Source: Candidatus Moraniibacteriota bacterium | Lineage (GTDB): Bacteria; Patescibacteriota; Minisyncoccia; CAIUEV01; JAHKAQ01 | NCBI GenBank assembly: GCA_014729795.1 | Contig: WJJI01000001.1 | Location: 1 to 47,130 of the forward strand | Direction of reading: 5' to 3' | DNA: 47,130 nt | Shown here: positions 1 to 9,425 of the stretch, piece after piece | Position numbering within the stretch: position 1 is the first letter of the stretch | Layout: the number at the start of each line of letters is the position of its first letter | The notes under the pieces: model-generated | What the model saw: the letters and a program-made list of their open reading frames with translations, nothing else | The model's database searches: none | Told to the model about the DNA's origin: nothing | Program-made: the position numbers and the translations under genes

Positions 1-168
1 AAACAAACGATTAAAAAAAGATTAATGATTTTAACGTAAGTTTTTTTCATGATATATGTATAATGATTGATTTTTATTTTTGGTTTGTTGATGTTTGTGA
101 TAGGACGCTTAAACTATATAGGAGAGAGGGCGAGGAGTCAAGGAGGTGCCGGCAAACTAACAAATCGG

Positions 169-3100
169 TTAATAAGTAAATTCTATCTCCTGGTTTAGTT
201 GATCAAAAAACTTACCGTGTCGAAGTTGTTGAGAAGCTGAGGGGCTGATAATAATTTCCGGAATGTTGATATAGTTATCTAAAAGCGAACCGTCAGATTT
301 AACTATTCGCAAACAATAACGAGCTCCTGATTGAGCTGATAAGTTGGAAAGGGCAAAATCCCAAAGACCATCTTCGTTCTGATTTATGGAATTAATCGAA
401 TTACTGAATGGATTAGCTTCTACGTATTGTTGGATCCTGGTTGTAAAACCGGGATTCTCTGGATCGTTGGGGTTAGCGGTTAAGGCGGTAGCGTGAGCGG
501 CGCTGGGATTATCATAAAAAGCAATGGCGCTTGAATTGGTTACGTCTGAATAAGTTTCCCCGGAAAAAGCTGAATCGCAACCATCTAAGGTAGAGGCAAA
601 CTGTAATTTAAACTCATTATTGTTAACTTTAGCTGGTTTTTGATCAACATTAACCAAAACCCTTAATCTAAATGGCCGATCAAACTCGCTGACCACGAAC
701 TGATTTTGTGCTAAATAGGGACGGCCTACATCGGTTGAATCTTGATTTTGATACCAAGCATAATACAATTGAGTAAATACCGGTTCAGACGTGGGCCATT
801 CTACAATTTCAGTACGGTATGTTCGGGTTTGACCGGTGTCGCTAATCCAAAGTTGATACTGACTTTCTGAATTCAAAGCAGCTCCCATGATTGGCCTAGG
901 AAACATGGTACCGGCTCCAGTGCAACGGTTATTTATAAAAATCGAAGCCACGGATAAATCGGTTAAAATTTTGCCATTATTAACATCAACCGAGGCTGGT
1001 TCGCTACCACCCGATTGTGTGCCATTAGTACGAGTCACTTGCATTTGCTCGCCAGTGGCTTGCAAGTTCTCAATAATCCAAGCAACTGAGGTTTGACTGG
1101 TAGGACTATCCGCTCCAGCTTGAAGTTGAAAAGAAATCTGATCAACCTGATTCAACCAAACTTCATGGCCGAATTCGTCCAAGCCGGTTAAACCGGTCCC
1201 GACTCGTTTTTGAGTGTGTAAAAATGCCCGATTTAAATTATTGAGCGTGGAAATTGTTTGAGTTTCTACCACCCCGGCGCTGGTATAAGTGTGTTCTTGA
1301 CGTTGTGTTTGCCAATTGCTACCGGTAAACTCAACCACGGCCCCGCTTACCGCGATAGGATTATTACCGGCTTCGGCTCTTTGAAGTATAACTTGATCAT
1401 TGACCGGATCCCAGTCCGCTGTAACCTGCATAGTATTATAAAGAGAATTGCCAGCATCGGCGCTAGCAATGGCTGCAATAAACACGACTACATCATTATC
1501 ATCCTGAATTCCAGCAATGCTGGCGCTATTGGCGGTTAAGGCCGTGGCAGGAAAGGTTAGAGTGCCTTGGTTTCTAACTACAAACTCATTTGGACCACCA
1601 ACAGGTCCTATATATTCAATTAATTCCATATCTACATGAGTTGAATTACTAGCCCCGGGAGATCTTACTAAATCAAAACCGGTGGTTAAATCATTAGTAT
1701 TGGATAAATAAATCGTGACATCGTCAGCTTGTTGCCCACCGCCGCCAATATTATGACCAGCGCCGGTATGCTGGCTATTGGTTAAGCGTACAAAAGCTTT
1801 ATCAGCTGCGCTTGGAGCCACATAATCAACCCCGGCAGTCAAAGTGGTAGTTGGATTTGTTGCTTGAATAGAACCTCTTTGGATTTTAAAATCCTTAAAG
1901 CTTTTCATACTGATTTGAGCATAATTCTGATAATCATCTAATTCCGAGCCGCTGGCTGATAACCGAAAACAATAATCACTACCATATTTAGCGTTGTTTA
2001 AAGAAATTATAGAATATTCGAATTCAACAAATTCATCATTAGCCAAGGTCAAGGCATTGGTTTGTGAGCTAAGGTCTTTAACTGCTTGGTTGCCTAATTT
2101 AAAATTTATATTTTCATCACTAACTCCGCCACTGGCAATCGCAATATTGGAAGTGTCACTGTTATCGACTAAATTTATAGAATCATACAAATCCCAAGCG
2201 CCGCCTAAAGCTCCAACATCTATCCAATTTGAAACCGAATCACAATCAATCCCTTTTTCACCATACTCTAATCGATAAGCGGTTGGGCTACTTATCGAAG
2301 TACCCTGATTGGAAACTTCAAGGCGTAAACGAATATTTTGACCCTTATCCCAATTGCTTAAAATTTGGTCTTGAGCACCGCTTGTGGCGCTAGTGGCGGT
2401 ATTTTCAGAACCATCGTCGTTTCTAAAATGATAATGCTGCTGAGTTAAAACTGGTCTATTAATCGGCTTATACCAAAGCGCGATCAAAGCATTCTGGTTG
2501 GTGGTTACCGCGCCGGCAGCAGCTTCTTGATTGGTTGTTATTGAAATAACATCATTGGGTTGAAGATCTTTTAAAAGAAAAACTAAACTGGCAGAGGATT
2601 CATTGTGTTCATTGAGATTACGAATATAATGTGTTTTAGACTGGGCGCCCAAAACCGGTAAGCCATTGACTTGTACGTTTATTTGATTAGCAGTGCGATC
2701 AGTTGTTGAGGTAACTGAATCATTATATATTAACAAATAATCTCCAGCTGTGGTTACGGTTATTTGATGCGGATTTAAAGCGGTAGAGTGGCTAAAAATA
2801 CCATTGTCGATTATTTCGGAATTTGTCCATTCAACTTGACTGATTCCGGCTGTGTTCCAATCCAAACCAGTATCTAATGTGTTGCCCGTGGCAAAGAAAA
2901 TATTATTATTAGGTAGTTCTTCAATAAAAATTGAAGCTTGTTGGCCCGAAGGTACAACCACATTGCCGACATTTGCCTCCGCAAAAGTGTTAATGGTTAA
3001 AGGCCGGTTATTGCCATTAACATCAATAATGCCTACCCAGTGAACAGAGGAACTGTTATGACCATCGGTATTGCGAATATAACTTTGAGCGGCTTCGCCG

Positions 3101-4914
3101 CCGGGAACTAAGCTACCGTTAACCAAAACTTGGAGCTTAACATTGGTACGATTGGTATAAGACTCAACCGGAATATTAATTGCAACGAAATAATAACCGT
3201 TATCTAAGCTGATCTCCTCCGGATTAACCGTGTCGGAATGACCAAATACAGGGTCCAAACGAGCATGAGTCCACTCAAGCGGAAAACCGGTGGTTTGATT
3301 TAAATTAGTTGAGTTGGTTGTTTGGGTGGCGCTGCCGGAAAAAACGCTTCTAGAGGTTGAATCAATATACTCAAGATATAAACTAGCTTGACCGCTTATT
3401 TCTACTTGACCAGCGACCGCAACAGCCTGCACCGAAACCTCAAGATAATCGCCCGAACTGAGATTATCCAATAAAACAGCTAAGTGTAATGAGGATTCAG
3501 TATGACCGCTAGCATTACGAATATAGCTTGATTGAGTAACCGCCTCCGGCACAATAACCCCGTTAACACTGATTTGAGCTTGAACGTTTGTTCGATTATC
3601 TCCGCTAGTGTTAACCAGAGGAACGGTAAGAGCCACATAATAATCGCCATTTTGATTAACCGTAACCCGTTCCGGATTAAGACCGGTTGAATGAGAAAAA
3701 TAATTGATATCAAGAGAATTTTGACTCCAGCTAATTTGAGCCGCTGAGGGCGCATTAAAATTATTAGGATCAGTAATAGAATTAGTTTGAGTGGCGGTAA
3801 GCCAGGCCAAGTTATCCCCAATAGAATCCGATGCTATTTGAAAACTGCGTTTCTCGGTATAAATTAACTCTTGACTGGTTGAAACCAAATCAACCGGACC
3901 GGCCTCAAAAACCATTGGCGAAATTTTGGGAGCCTGATAATAATATTCAAATGTTTTGAGCTTACCTGGCTTAAGCTCAACCGGGTAAACTAAAACTTGA
4001 TTGTGATCAGATTGATTAATTTGAAATGTTTTGTCTGGTTTTATTTGAAAATCTAATGGTACTTTTTCTTTAATCATCCCGGAAAAATGCTTATTGGCTT
4101 GAACCGTAATATTCATTTTATAAGTTGATTTGAACGGATTAATTCTGATCGCGCTAGATCTTAAAACAAAAAAATCATTATCTTGGCTAACCAAAAAATC
4201 GCTTTCAATTTTGGCTTGATTCGCTTGATTAATTAAAGTTAGCTGATATCGACCAGGCTTATAAACCGAATAGGAGCTATAATAATCCGGCTTTTCCGTA
4301 ACATTGTCCGCTCCACAGCTTGAACTAAATTTTATGGACCTATCTTGAGTTTTTAAAAAAACCTTACGTCCATCAGGTTCTTGAATTATAAGCTCTAAAG
4401 GCGCTTGACAAATAGTATGGCCCGATTGATTTAAAGCGGCAAAGGAAAATTCCACGGTTTCTCCCGGTTGATATTGGTCTTGATCGGTATTAATGGCTAA
4501 GATTCCCCAGTTAAACTCAAGTTGATCTATGCTTTGCTGGTTTTTCTTTACTATCAAACGATAGGCGCCGGGCTTGATATTTTTAGTTTTGGGCTGAAGT
4601 GTTAATTGTTTTTGATTGGATTTGGTTTTTTTATAAGCAATGGCTCGGCCATAATCATCTATAATTTCAAAATTATAATTTTTTATATCACCTCGATTAA
4701 GTTTCACTTTCAACGGTTCAAGCGCATAAAAATATTGTTTATTTAAAGAAAGTTTGATCGGTTCCAAGCTTTGTTTAAAAAACCAGACAAACGCAAAAAT
4801 TACCAAAAAAATCACTATAACAACTGAAATCATAAAGGCCTTGTAAGGCAAAGATTGCTTTAAAATACAAAAAAACCGTTTACTGGCTTTAGGTTTTTTT
4901 TGATCTTTAGTCAT
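169..4914 (-). CDS. Very large single-TM-anchored extracellular surface/adhesin-like protein with internal tandem domains
   Basis: 1581 aa ORF; N-terminal TM (AFMISVVIVIFLVIFAFVWFF) then Ser/Thr/Asn-rich exported sequence; three ~150-aa repeats sharing [FG]HS.[TA][LV]NP...RT...QV.VNG..V......YIRN...H..SS. Confidence 0.85.
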   Translation of the reverse strand: MTKDQKKPKASKRFFCILKQSLPYKAFMISVVIVIFLVIFAFVWFFKQSLEPIKLSLNKQYFYALEPLKVKLNRGDIKNYNFEIIDDYGRAIAYKKTKSNQKQLTLQPKTKNIKPGAYRLIVKKNQQSIDQLEFNWGILAINTDQDQYQPGETVEFSFAALNQSGHTICQAPLELIIQEPDGRKVFLKTQDRSIKFSSSCGADNVTEKPDYYSSYSVYKPGRYQLTLINQANQAKIESDFLVSQDNDFFVLRSSAIRINPFKSTYKMNITVQANKHFSGMIKEKVPLDFQIKPDKTFQINQSDHNQVLVYPVELKPGKLKTFEYYYQAPKISPMVFEAGPVDLVSTSQELIYTEKRSFQIASDSIGDNLAWLTATQTNSITDPNNFNAPSAAQISWSQNSLDINYFSHSTGLNPERVTVNQNGDYYVALTVPLVNTSGDNRTNVQAQISVNGVIVPEAVTQSSYIRNASGHTESSLHLAVLLDNLSSGDYLEVSVQAVAVAGQVEISGQASLYLEYIDSTSRSVFSGSATQTTNSTNLNQTTGFPLEWTHARLDPVFGHSDTVNPEEISLDNGYYFVAINIPVESYTNRTNVKLQVLVNGSLVPGGEAAQSYIRNTDGHNSSSVHWVGIIDVNGNNRPLTINTFAEANVGNVVVPSGQQASIFIEELPNNNIFFATGNTLDTGLDWNTAGISQVEWTNSEIIDNGIFSHSTALNPHQITVTTAGDYLLIYNDSVTSTTDRTANQINVQVNGLPVLGAQSKTHYIRNLNEHNESSASLVFLLKDLQPNDVISITTNQEAAAGAVTTNQNALIALWYKPINRPVLTQQHYHFRNDDGSENTATSATSGAQDQILSNWDKGQNIRLRLEVSNQGTSISSPTAYRLEYGEKGIDCDSVSNWIDVGALGGAWDLYDSINLVDNSDTSNIAIASGGVSDENINFKLGNQAVKDLSSQTNALTLANDEFVEFEYSIISLNNAKYGSDYCFRLSASGSELDDYQNYAQISMKSFKDFKIQRGSIQATNPTTTLTAGVDYVAPSAADKAFVRLTNSQHTGAGHNIGGGGQQADDVTIYLSNTNDLTTGFDLVRSPGASNSTHVDMELIEYIGPVGGPNEFVVRNQGTLTFPATALTANSASIAGIQDDNDVVVFIAAIASADAGNSLYNTMQVTADWDPVNDQVILQRAEAGNNPIAVSGAVVEFTGSNWQTQRQEHTYTSAGVVETQTISTLNNLNRAFLHTQKRVGTGLTGLDEFGHEVWLNQVDQISFQLQAGADSPTSQTSVAWIIENLQATGEQMQVTRTNGTQSGGSEPASVDVNNGKILTDLSVASIFINNRCTGAGTMFPRPIMGAALNSESQYQLWISDTGQTRTYRTEIVEWPTSEPVFTQLYYAWYQNQDSTDVGRPYLAQNQFVVSEFDRPFRLRVLVNVDQKPAKVNNNEFKLQFASTLDGCDSAFSGETYSDVTNSSAIAFYDNPSAAHATALTANPNDPENPGFTTRIQQYVEANPFSNSINSINQNEDGLWDFALSNLSAQSGARYCLRIVKSDGSLLDNYINIPEIIISPSASQQLRHGKFFDQLNQEIEFTY
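2440..3825 (-). repeat. Three tandem ~150-aa protein repeats within the 1581-aa surface protein
   Basis: Motifs FSHSTGLNP / FGHSDTVNP / FSHSTALNP and SSYIRNASGHTESS / QSYIRNTDGHNSSS / THYIRNLNEHNESS recur about every 450 nt; boundaries approximate. Confidence 0.8.
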
Positions 4915-4976
4915 TGTATTGAAAATTGTTTGTGGTTTAAATTAACCATAAACCGACAAGAAAAAAAGCAAAGAAA

Positions 4977-7706
4977 TTAAAATTGAGCAAGATAGTTTAA
5001 ATTGACATCCCCTACCCTAATAAAATTACCTCCTTGAGAACTGGTTCTGAAATAAAGCATAGCGGTTTCGCCAGCAGCATCCCATTCCGGCGCGGCGCCG
5101 TTGTCTAAAACGCTATCGTCGATTACGACCTGCTCCCAACCGCTAGCGCTGGTGGAAACAAGTCCGGTTGAACTGGTCACGGCGGTTGAATCGTCACTGC
5201 TTAAATATAGGTATAAATCTAAAGAGTTATCGGCGGAATTGATAGACTGAGTGGCGTAATTAATTACCAAAGCATTCGAAGTCGCCCAAGCGCTAAAGTC
5301 TTGAGGTAAGGTTATTCTTAATGCAATGGTGTAGCTTTGCAAGCTGGGTCGATTACTGCTCCATTGGTAGAAATTTCTCAAATTATTGCCGGAACTGATC
5401 TCGGTGTCGGAAGTAAAAGAGCCGCTAGTGTTAATATCGGTGCCGGCTCCATAAAAATCGGTTAAAGAAGCTCCGGCAAACTCTGGAGAAAAAACAACAG
5501 ACTTAGTTGGTCTAGCGGTTCCTGTATAATTTGGGCCGGAACTGGGATCAAAAGTAAAGATATTGCCGGAATTGCCGATGGTAACTTGATTGGAAACCGC
5601 TAAGGTTGACCCGATTTGAGCGGGCGAATCAACATCCAAGCCAATATCCCAACCTGAACCTACTACTAAGGCTTGTTCAGAGCCACTTCCGCCTACAATG
5701 TTGCCTATTTCTAAACCGAATAAGCTACCGGCAGAAACACCTGAGCTTTTAATCGAAACTCCGGAAACCACATCAGCGGCATCACCTGAGCCGGTAACGC
5801 TTACGGCTAAACCGGAATTTATTTCTCCGGTTCCGCCAGGGCCTTGCACCATTTCAAGACTCAAAGCGTCGACACCATTGGTAGTGGTAGCATAACCGGT
5901 GTTAGTAATTTGTACTAAATCCGAGGTTGGGCTAACCGAAGCATCCACTTTTAAGCCATAATCACCGCTTTGAGCCACAGTAAAATTTACTTGATCGGTG
6001 GAACTGATTTTTGTGATGGTGCCGGAACTTGAAGTAAAAACAGAACTTCCGCCGGAACCAAGTTGGCTCCAGCTGGTGCTATCGTCAGTGTTAACATAAA
6101 CCGCGCCGTTGGTATAATCCAAAGCTAGAGAACCTCGATTACCACTAAGCGAACCTGAAGGATCCGCATTAACAGAATAAAGCCCCACTGAATCCACGCT
6201 ATCACTTAACCTAATCATTTCACTATTGGTGGCGCCAGTGATTTCTAAATCAGCATTGGGTGAAGCTGTATTGATGCCTAAATTGCCAATTATATTAGTA
6301 GTTATTCCGGTATGACCAAGAGTAACAGAAGTTGCGTCGGTTGAACCTAAACCTAAATTGCCAAATCGATCAAAACTATCAGCATAAACCGACCCGGTAA
6401 ATTCAGCATAGGTTGATAAATGCAGATCTACGCCTAAGGCTGAAGTATTATAAAGATGCACAAAACCGGTAGCTTCGTCGGTTAATAAGCCATTGCCATT
6501 GGGGCCAAAGCTAATATCGCCGGTAACGGTTAACTCCGAGCCGGTATCATCCCAAGCCAAGCCGGCATCGTCAGCCAACCCGGTTGCGGTTTGATATAAA
6601 ATCCGCCCGGCATTATAACTACTTGGGGTGTCGGTAAGACTTAAAAAATCAGTAGCGCCAAGCCCGGTAAGATCATCCCAACCGCTGCCGTTATAAAAAA
6701 ACAAATCCGCGCCGTCAGAGTAAATATCTCCGGCGGCGGGCGCGGTGGGAGTGGTGGTAGTTGCCAAACGCATTGCCCCTTGAACATGCAAAACTCTGGC
6801 TGGAGCATTTGTACCTAAACCTACTCGATTGTTGGTGGAATCAAGATATAAAGTATTGGCATCAAAGTTTAAACTATTTGCCACAGTAACAGTGCTGGCG
6901 TTAATGTTAATAATATCGGCGGCATCATCGCCAAAAGTAACATTCCCGTCAACGCTTAAAGAACTAAGAACCGCCCCGGCAGTTGAATCAATATAATAAG
7001 TGGTGCCGTTAATATAAAAATCTCCGGAAACTGTCAAATTTCCATTTAAATCAGTTTTAACAATATGCTCATCAGCTCCTGATTCCTTAGCTTCCAAACC
7101 TTGAAGCTTAAAAGAGTTTAGCGCAGTTGGTACTGAAGTTAACCGCTTTCGTGGGCTAAAAACCTCTTCAAAGGTGCCATTGTTGTCATAATCAAGCTCA
7201 ACTTGAAGAAAGTAATCGTTATTCCAGTCAACGCCTGAGCCTGAGTATGAACAATTAGCGTGAGTAGGCGCTAACCAATCATTACAATATTGATTAAGTT
7301 CAACCGCTAAAATCCCGGAATTAATGGTAACCTTATTGGTGCCGTTATTGCCATTATAAGTTTCTATCCAAAGAGCGGAGCCCGCGCTTGGATCATCGTA
7401 AACCACAAATCTCATGTTGTAACTACCATGAACCGGCAATCCGTTAGCATCTCGAATCTTAGATTGATAGGTGATAGTAACAGGCACCGCGGATTTAACT
7501 TGATCAGTGAACAATATAAAAACAAACGATACTATAAAAATGCCCTTTAAAAAAAAGCTATACTTTTTTTCACTGATTGGATTTATTTTCACTGATTTGT
7601 TTTGGTTTGATTTTCTTGATAAACGATCAGAATAACTTGACATTATTATAACAAACACAAGAAATTTAGCAATATTAATGTTTGATTTGATATGGATTTT
7701 TATCAA
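4977..7706 (-). CDS. Secreted surface protein with tail-fibre-like segments
   Basis: 909 aa ORF; hydrophobic N-terminal segment (FFLKGIFIVSFVFILFTDQ); VTITYQSKIRDANGLPVHGSYNMRFVVYDDPSAGSALWIETYNG; RVGLGTNAPARVLHVQGAMRL...GDIYSDGADLFFYNGSGWDDLTG. True start may be the internal Met near 7643. Confidence 0.8.
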   Translation of the reverse strand: MIKIHIKSNINIAKFLVFVIIMSSYSDRLSRKSNQNKSVKINPISEKKYSFFLKGIFIVSFVFILFTDQVKSAVPVTITYQSKIRDANGLPVHGSYNMRFVVYDDPSAGSALWIETYNGNNGTNKVTINSGILAVELNQYCNDWLAPTHANCSYSGSGVDWNNDYFLQVELDYDNNGTFEEVFSPRKRLTSVPTALNSFKLQGLEAKESGADEHIVKTDLNGNLTVSGDFYINGTTYYIDSTAGAVLSSLSVDGNVTFGDDAADIININASTVTVANSLNFDANTLYLDSTNNRVGLGTNAPARVLHVQGAMRLATTTTPTAPAAGDIYSDGADLFFYNGSGWDDLTGLGATDFLSLTDTPSSYNAGRILYQTATGLADDAGLAWDDTGSELTVTGDISFGPNGNGLLTDEATGFVHLYNTSALGVDLHLSTYAEFTGSVYADSFDRFGNLGLGSTDATSVTLGHTGITTNIIGNLGINTASPNADLEITGATNSEMIRLSDSVDSVGLYSVNADPSGSLSGNRGSLALDYTNGAVYVNTDDSTSWSQLGSGGSSVFTSSSGTITKISSTDQVNFTVAQSGDYGLKVDASVSPTSDLVQITNTGYATTTNGVDALSLEMVQGPGGTGEINSGLAVSVTGSGDAADVVSGVSIKSSGVSAGSLFGLEIGNIVGGSGSEQALVVGSGWDIGLDVDSPAQIGSTLAVSNQVTIGNSGNIFTFDPSSGPNYTGTARPTKSVVFSPEFAGASLTDFYGAGTDINTSGSFTSDTEISSGNNLRNFYQWSSNRPSLQSYTIALRITLPQDFSAWATSNALVINYATQSINSADNSLDLYLYLSSDDSTAVTSSTGLVSTSASGWEQVVIDDSVLDNGAAPEWDAAGETAMLYFRTSSQGGNFIRVGDVNLNYLAQF

Positions 7707-7751
7707 TAAAATTAATCATGCCGGACATTAAGGATTATGGAGGTTTATAAT

Positions 7752-7778
7752 AAAAAGCCTATCAGAGATAGGCTTTTT
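7752..7778 (-). terminator. Intrinsic terminator, probably bidirectional, downstream of the GYGQ-repeat gene
   Basis: AAAAAGCCTATC-AGA-GATAGGCTTTTT, 12-bp perfect stem. Confidence 0.85.
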
Positions 7779-7803
7779 ACGGTGTTAAGGCGGATTTAAG
7801 CGT

Positions 7804-8073
7804 TTATTTATCATTGTTGGCCGGTTCTGAAGATTTTTCCAGACGTTGCTCTATTTGTTTTAGTTGCTGTTGTAATTTTTCTTGCTGAGCTTTTAAACCT
7901 TGACGTTGTTCTTGAACTGTTAGATTGCTGCTAGCGCATAAACCTAAGCCACGACCCCTTTTCCCATAACCTCGACCATATCCTTGGCCATATCCTTGGC
8001 CATATCCTTGGCCATATCCTTGGCCATATCCTTGGCCAAGATTTCCGGGGCCGGTACCATCTAAATTGGGCAT
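7804..8073 (-). CDS. Small DUF5320-like protein with Gly-Tyr-Gly-Gln repeats
   Basis: MPNLDGTGPGNLGQGYGQGYGQ...; strong SD AAGGAGG just upstream of ATG; C-terminal coiled-coil-like EQRQGLKAQQEKLQQQLKQIEQRLEK. Confidence 0.75.
   Translation of the reverse strand: MPNLDGTGPGNLGQGYGQGYGQGYGQGYGQGYGRGYGKRGRGLGLCASSNLTVQEQRQGLKAQQEKLQQQLKQIEQRLEKSSEPANNDK
7975..8040. repeat. 12-bp tandem DNA repeat (TATCCTTGGCCA) encoding GQGY units
   Basis: Line 7981-8040 reads tatccttggcca repeated about five times with no substitutions. Confidence 0.85.
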
Positions 8074-8112
8074 AATTTTTTGCCTCCTTCCATTATTAAT
8101 GATTACATTATG

Positions 8113-8141
8113 AATATATACCCTAAACTTAACCTTGTCAA
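8113..8141 (-). promoter_or_regulatory. Sigma70-type promoter for the GYGQ-repeat gene
   Basis: Minus strand TTGACA - 17 nt - TATATT, followed by SD AAGGAGG and ATG. Confidence 0.75.
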
Positions 8142-8243
8142 GTGTTCGAAAGTTTACTAAAATTAATGGTCAAGTTATTATCTAAGAATTTACTAAGCGT
8201 ATAAGCCTAAGCCCAAAAAAATAATTTTCTTTCTTAAGAAAAT

Positions 8244-8318
8244 GCCGGCGTAGCTCAGTGGTAGAGCAACTCTCTTGTAAAGAGTAGGCCGTGGGTTCGA
8301 ATCCGACCGCCGGCTCCA
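8244..8318 (+). tRNA. tRNA-Thr (anticodon TGT), CCA encoded
   Basis: gccggcg...cgccggc acceptor stem; anticodon loop cttgtaa; TTCGAAT T-loop; 3' tcca. Confidence 0.93.
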
Positions 8319-8319
8319 A

Positions 8320-8607
8320 CTAGTTTTGACGAACTGTTTTTTTAAGCCAACTACCGGGTTTAAATTTAACAACTTTGGTATCAGCGACAATGATTTTTTC
8401 CCCGCTTCTTGGGTTGTAACCGGTTCGACCTTTTTGAGTTTTGACTTGAAAAGAACCAAATCCAACAATATTTATCCGTTTGCCAAATTTAATTTGCTCG
8501 GTAATGATTTGGGTTAGATTCTCCAAGGCCTGAATGGCCTCTTTTTTACTCAAAGCGCTTCTTTTGGTAAGAAGCTGCGCAAGATCATATTTATTTAAAG
8601 TTTTCAT
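8320..8607 (-). CDS. HU/IHF family DNA-binding protein
   Basis: 95 aa; KYDLAQLLTKRSALSKKEAIQALENL...INIVGFGSFQVKTQKGRTGYNPRSGEKI. Confidence 0.92.
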   Translation of the reverse strand: MKTLNKYDLAQLLTKRSALSKKEAIQALENLTQIITEQIKFGKRINIVGFGSFQVKTQKGRTGYNPRSGEKIIVADTKVVKFKPGSWLKKTVRQN

Positions 8608-8615
8608 CTTTTTTT

Positions 8616-9407
8616 TTATTTTTTAATAATATGATTAATTCTTATGATTTTTTTGGCATGTAGGTTTCTGGTAATCTCCACAAGAACTCCTTGAATTTGC
8701 GCCTGTTCCCAATCGTTATCCCAATCAGATTCAACTGAATCTTGTTTAAGAAAACCATCAATTACTTGATTGGTATTTTTCCCCAAAACTGAATTAAGTT
8801 TTCCACACATGCCGGCGTCAGTTAAGTAAGCGGTTTGGCCGGATAAAATTTGGTCATCAGCTGTTTGAACATGAGTATGCGAACCGATTACTGCCGAGAC
8901 CCGACCATCAAGATAAAAGCCCATGGCTCTAGCTTCGCTGGTAGCTTCGCAATGAAAATCAACAAAAATACCATTTGGTTTTTCCGACTCAAGCTGAGCT
9001 AAAATATGATCAGCGGCTCGAAAAGGACAATCATAATGATGACGAAAAAAAGTTCGACCAATTAAATTTATTATCGCTACTCTTTGAGTTAAAACATTTA
9101 AAATCTGATAACCTTTGCCGATAACTCCTTCCGGGTAATTAGCCGGGCGGATCAGAGACATCTTGGGGTTCTCAAGCAAAAGCTTGCCTTCCTTCTTCCA
9201 AACATGATTTCCTGAAGTAAAAAAATCAACACCGCTCTTTTTAAGTTCTTGTAAAGTATTTTGAGTAAGGCCTTTGCCATGAGCTATATTTTCCGCATTA
9301 GCGATAATTAGATCGGGTTGATATTTGGTCTTCAGCTTATCCATTGCCTTTTTAACCGCTTCGCGTCCGGGGCGCGCCACAACATCGCCTAAAAAAATTA
9401 TTTTCAT
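8616..9407 (-). CDS. ymdB: YmdB-family metallophosphoesterase
   Basis: 263 aa; MKIIFLGDVVARPGREAV...NAENIAHGKGLT...DFFTSGNHVWKK...DFHCEATSEARAMG...VIGSHTHVQTAD; adjacent to rny. Confidence 0.92.
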   Translation of the reverse strand: MKIIFLGDVVARPGREAVKKAMDKLKTKYQPDLIIANAENIAHGKGLTQNTLQELKKSGVDFFTSGNHVWKKEGKLLLENPKMSLIRPANYPEGVIGKGYQILNVLTQRVAIINLIGRTFFRHHYDCPFRAADHILAQLESEKPNGIFVDFHCEATSEARAMGFYLDGRVSAVIGSHTHVQTADDQILSGQTAYLTDAGMCGKLNSVLGKNTNQVIDGFLKQDSVESDWDNDWEQAQIQGVLVEITRNLHAKKIIRINHIIKK

Positions 9408-9425
9408 GGTTTAAGAATTACAGTT

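Noticed and set aside
140-148. Perfect AAGGAGGTG (SD on +, anti-SD-like CACCTCCTT on -) just 3' of the surface-protein gene, considered as a 16S 3' end or a start site
   Set aside because: Surrounding sequence does not resemble 16S rRNA and no start codon or ORF follows; probably coincidence.
3480-3821. 113-aa ORF inside the giant surface protein
   Set aside because: Alternative frame of a long well-supported CDS.
7975-8040. 12-bp tandem repeat considered as a CRISPR or iteron array
   Set aside because: No spacers; it is in frame and codes for GQGY repeats.
8193-8468. 91-aa minus-strand ORF ending ...SWSRRSDSNPRPTLYKRVALPLSYAGIFL
   Set aside because: Antisense read-through of tRNA-Thr (a common spurious translation) overlapping the HU gene in another frame.
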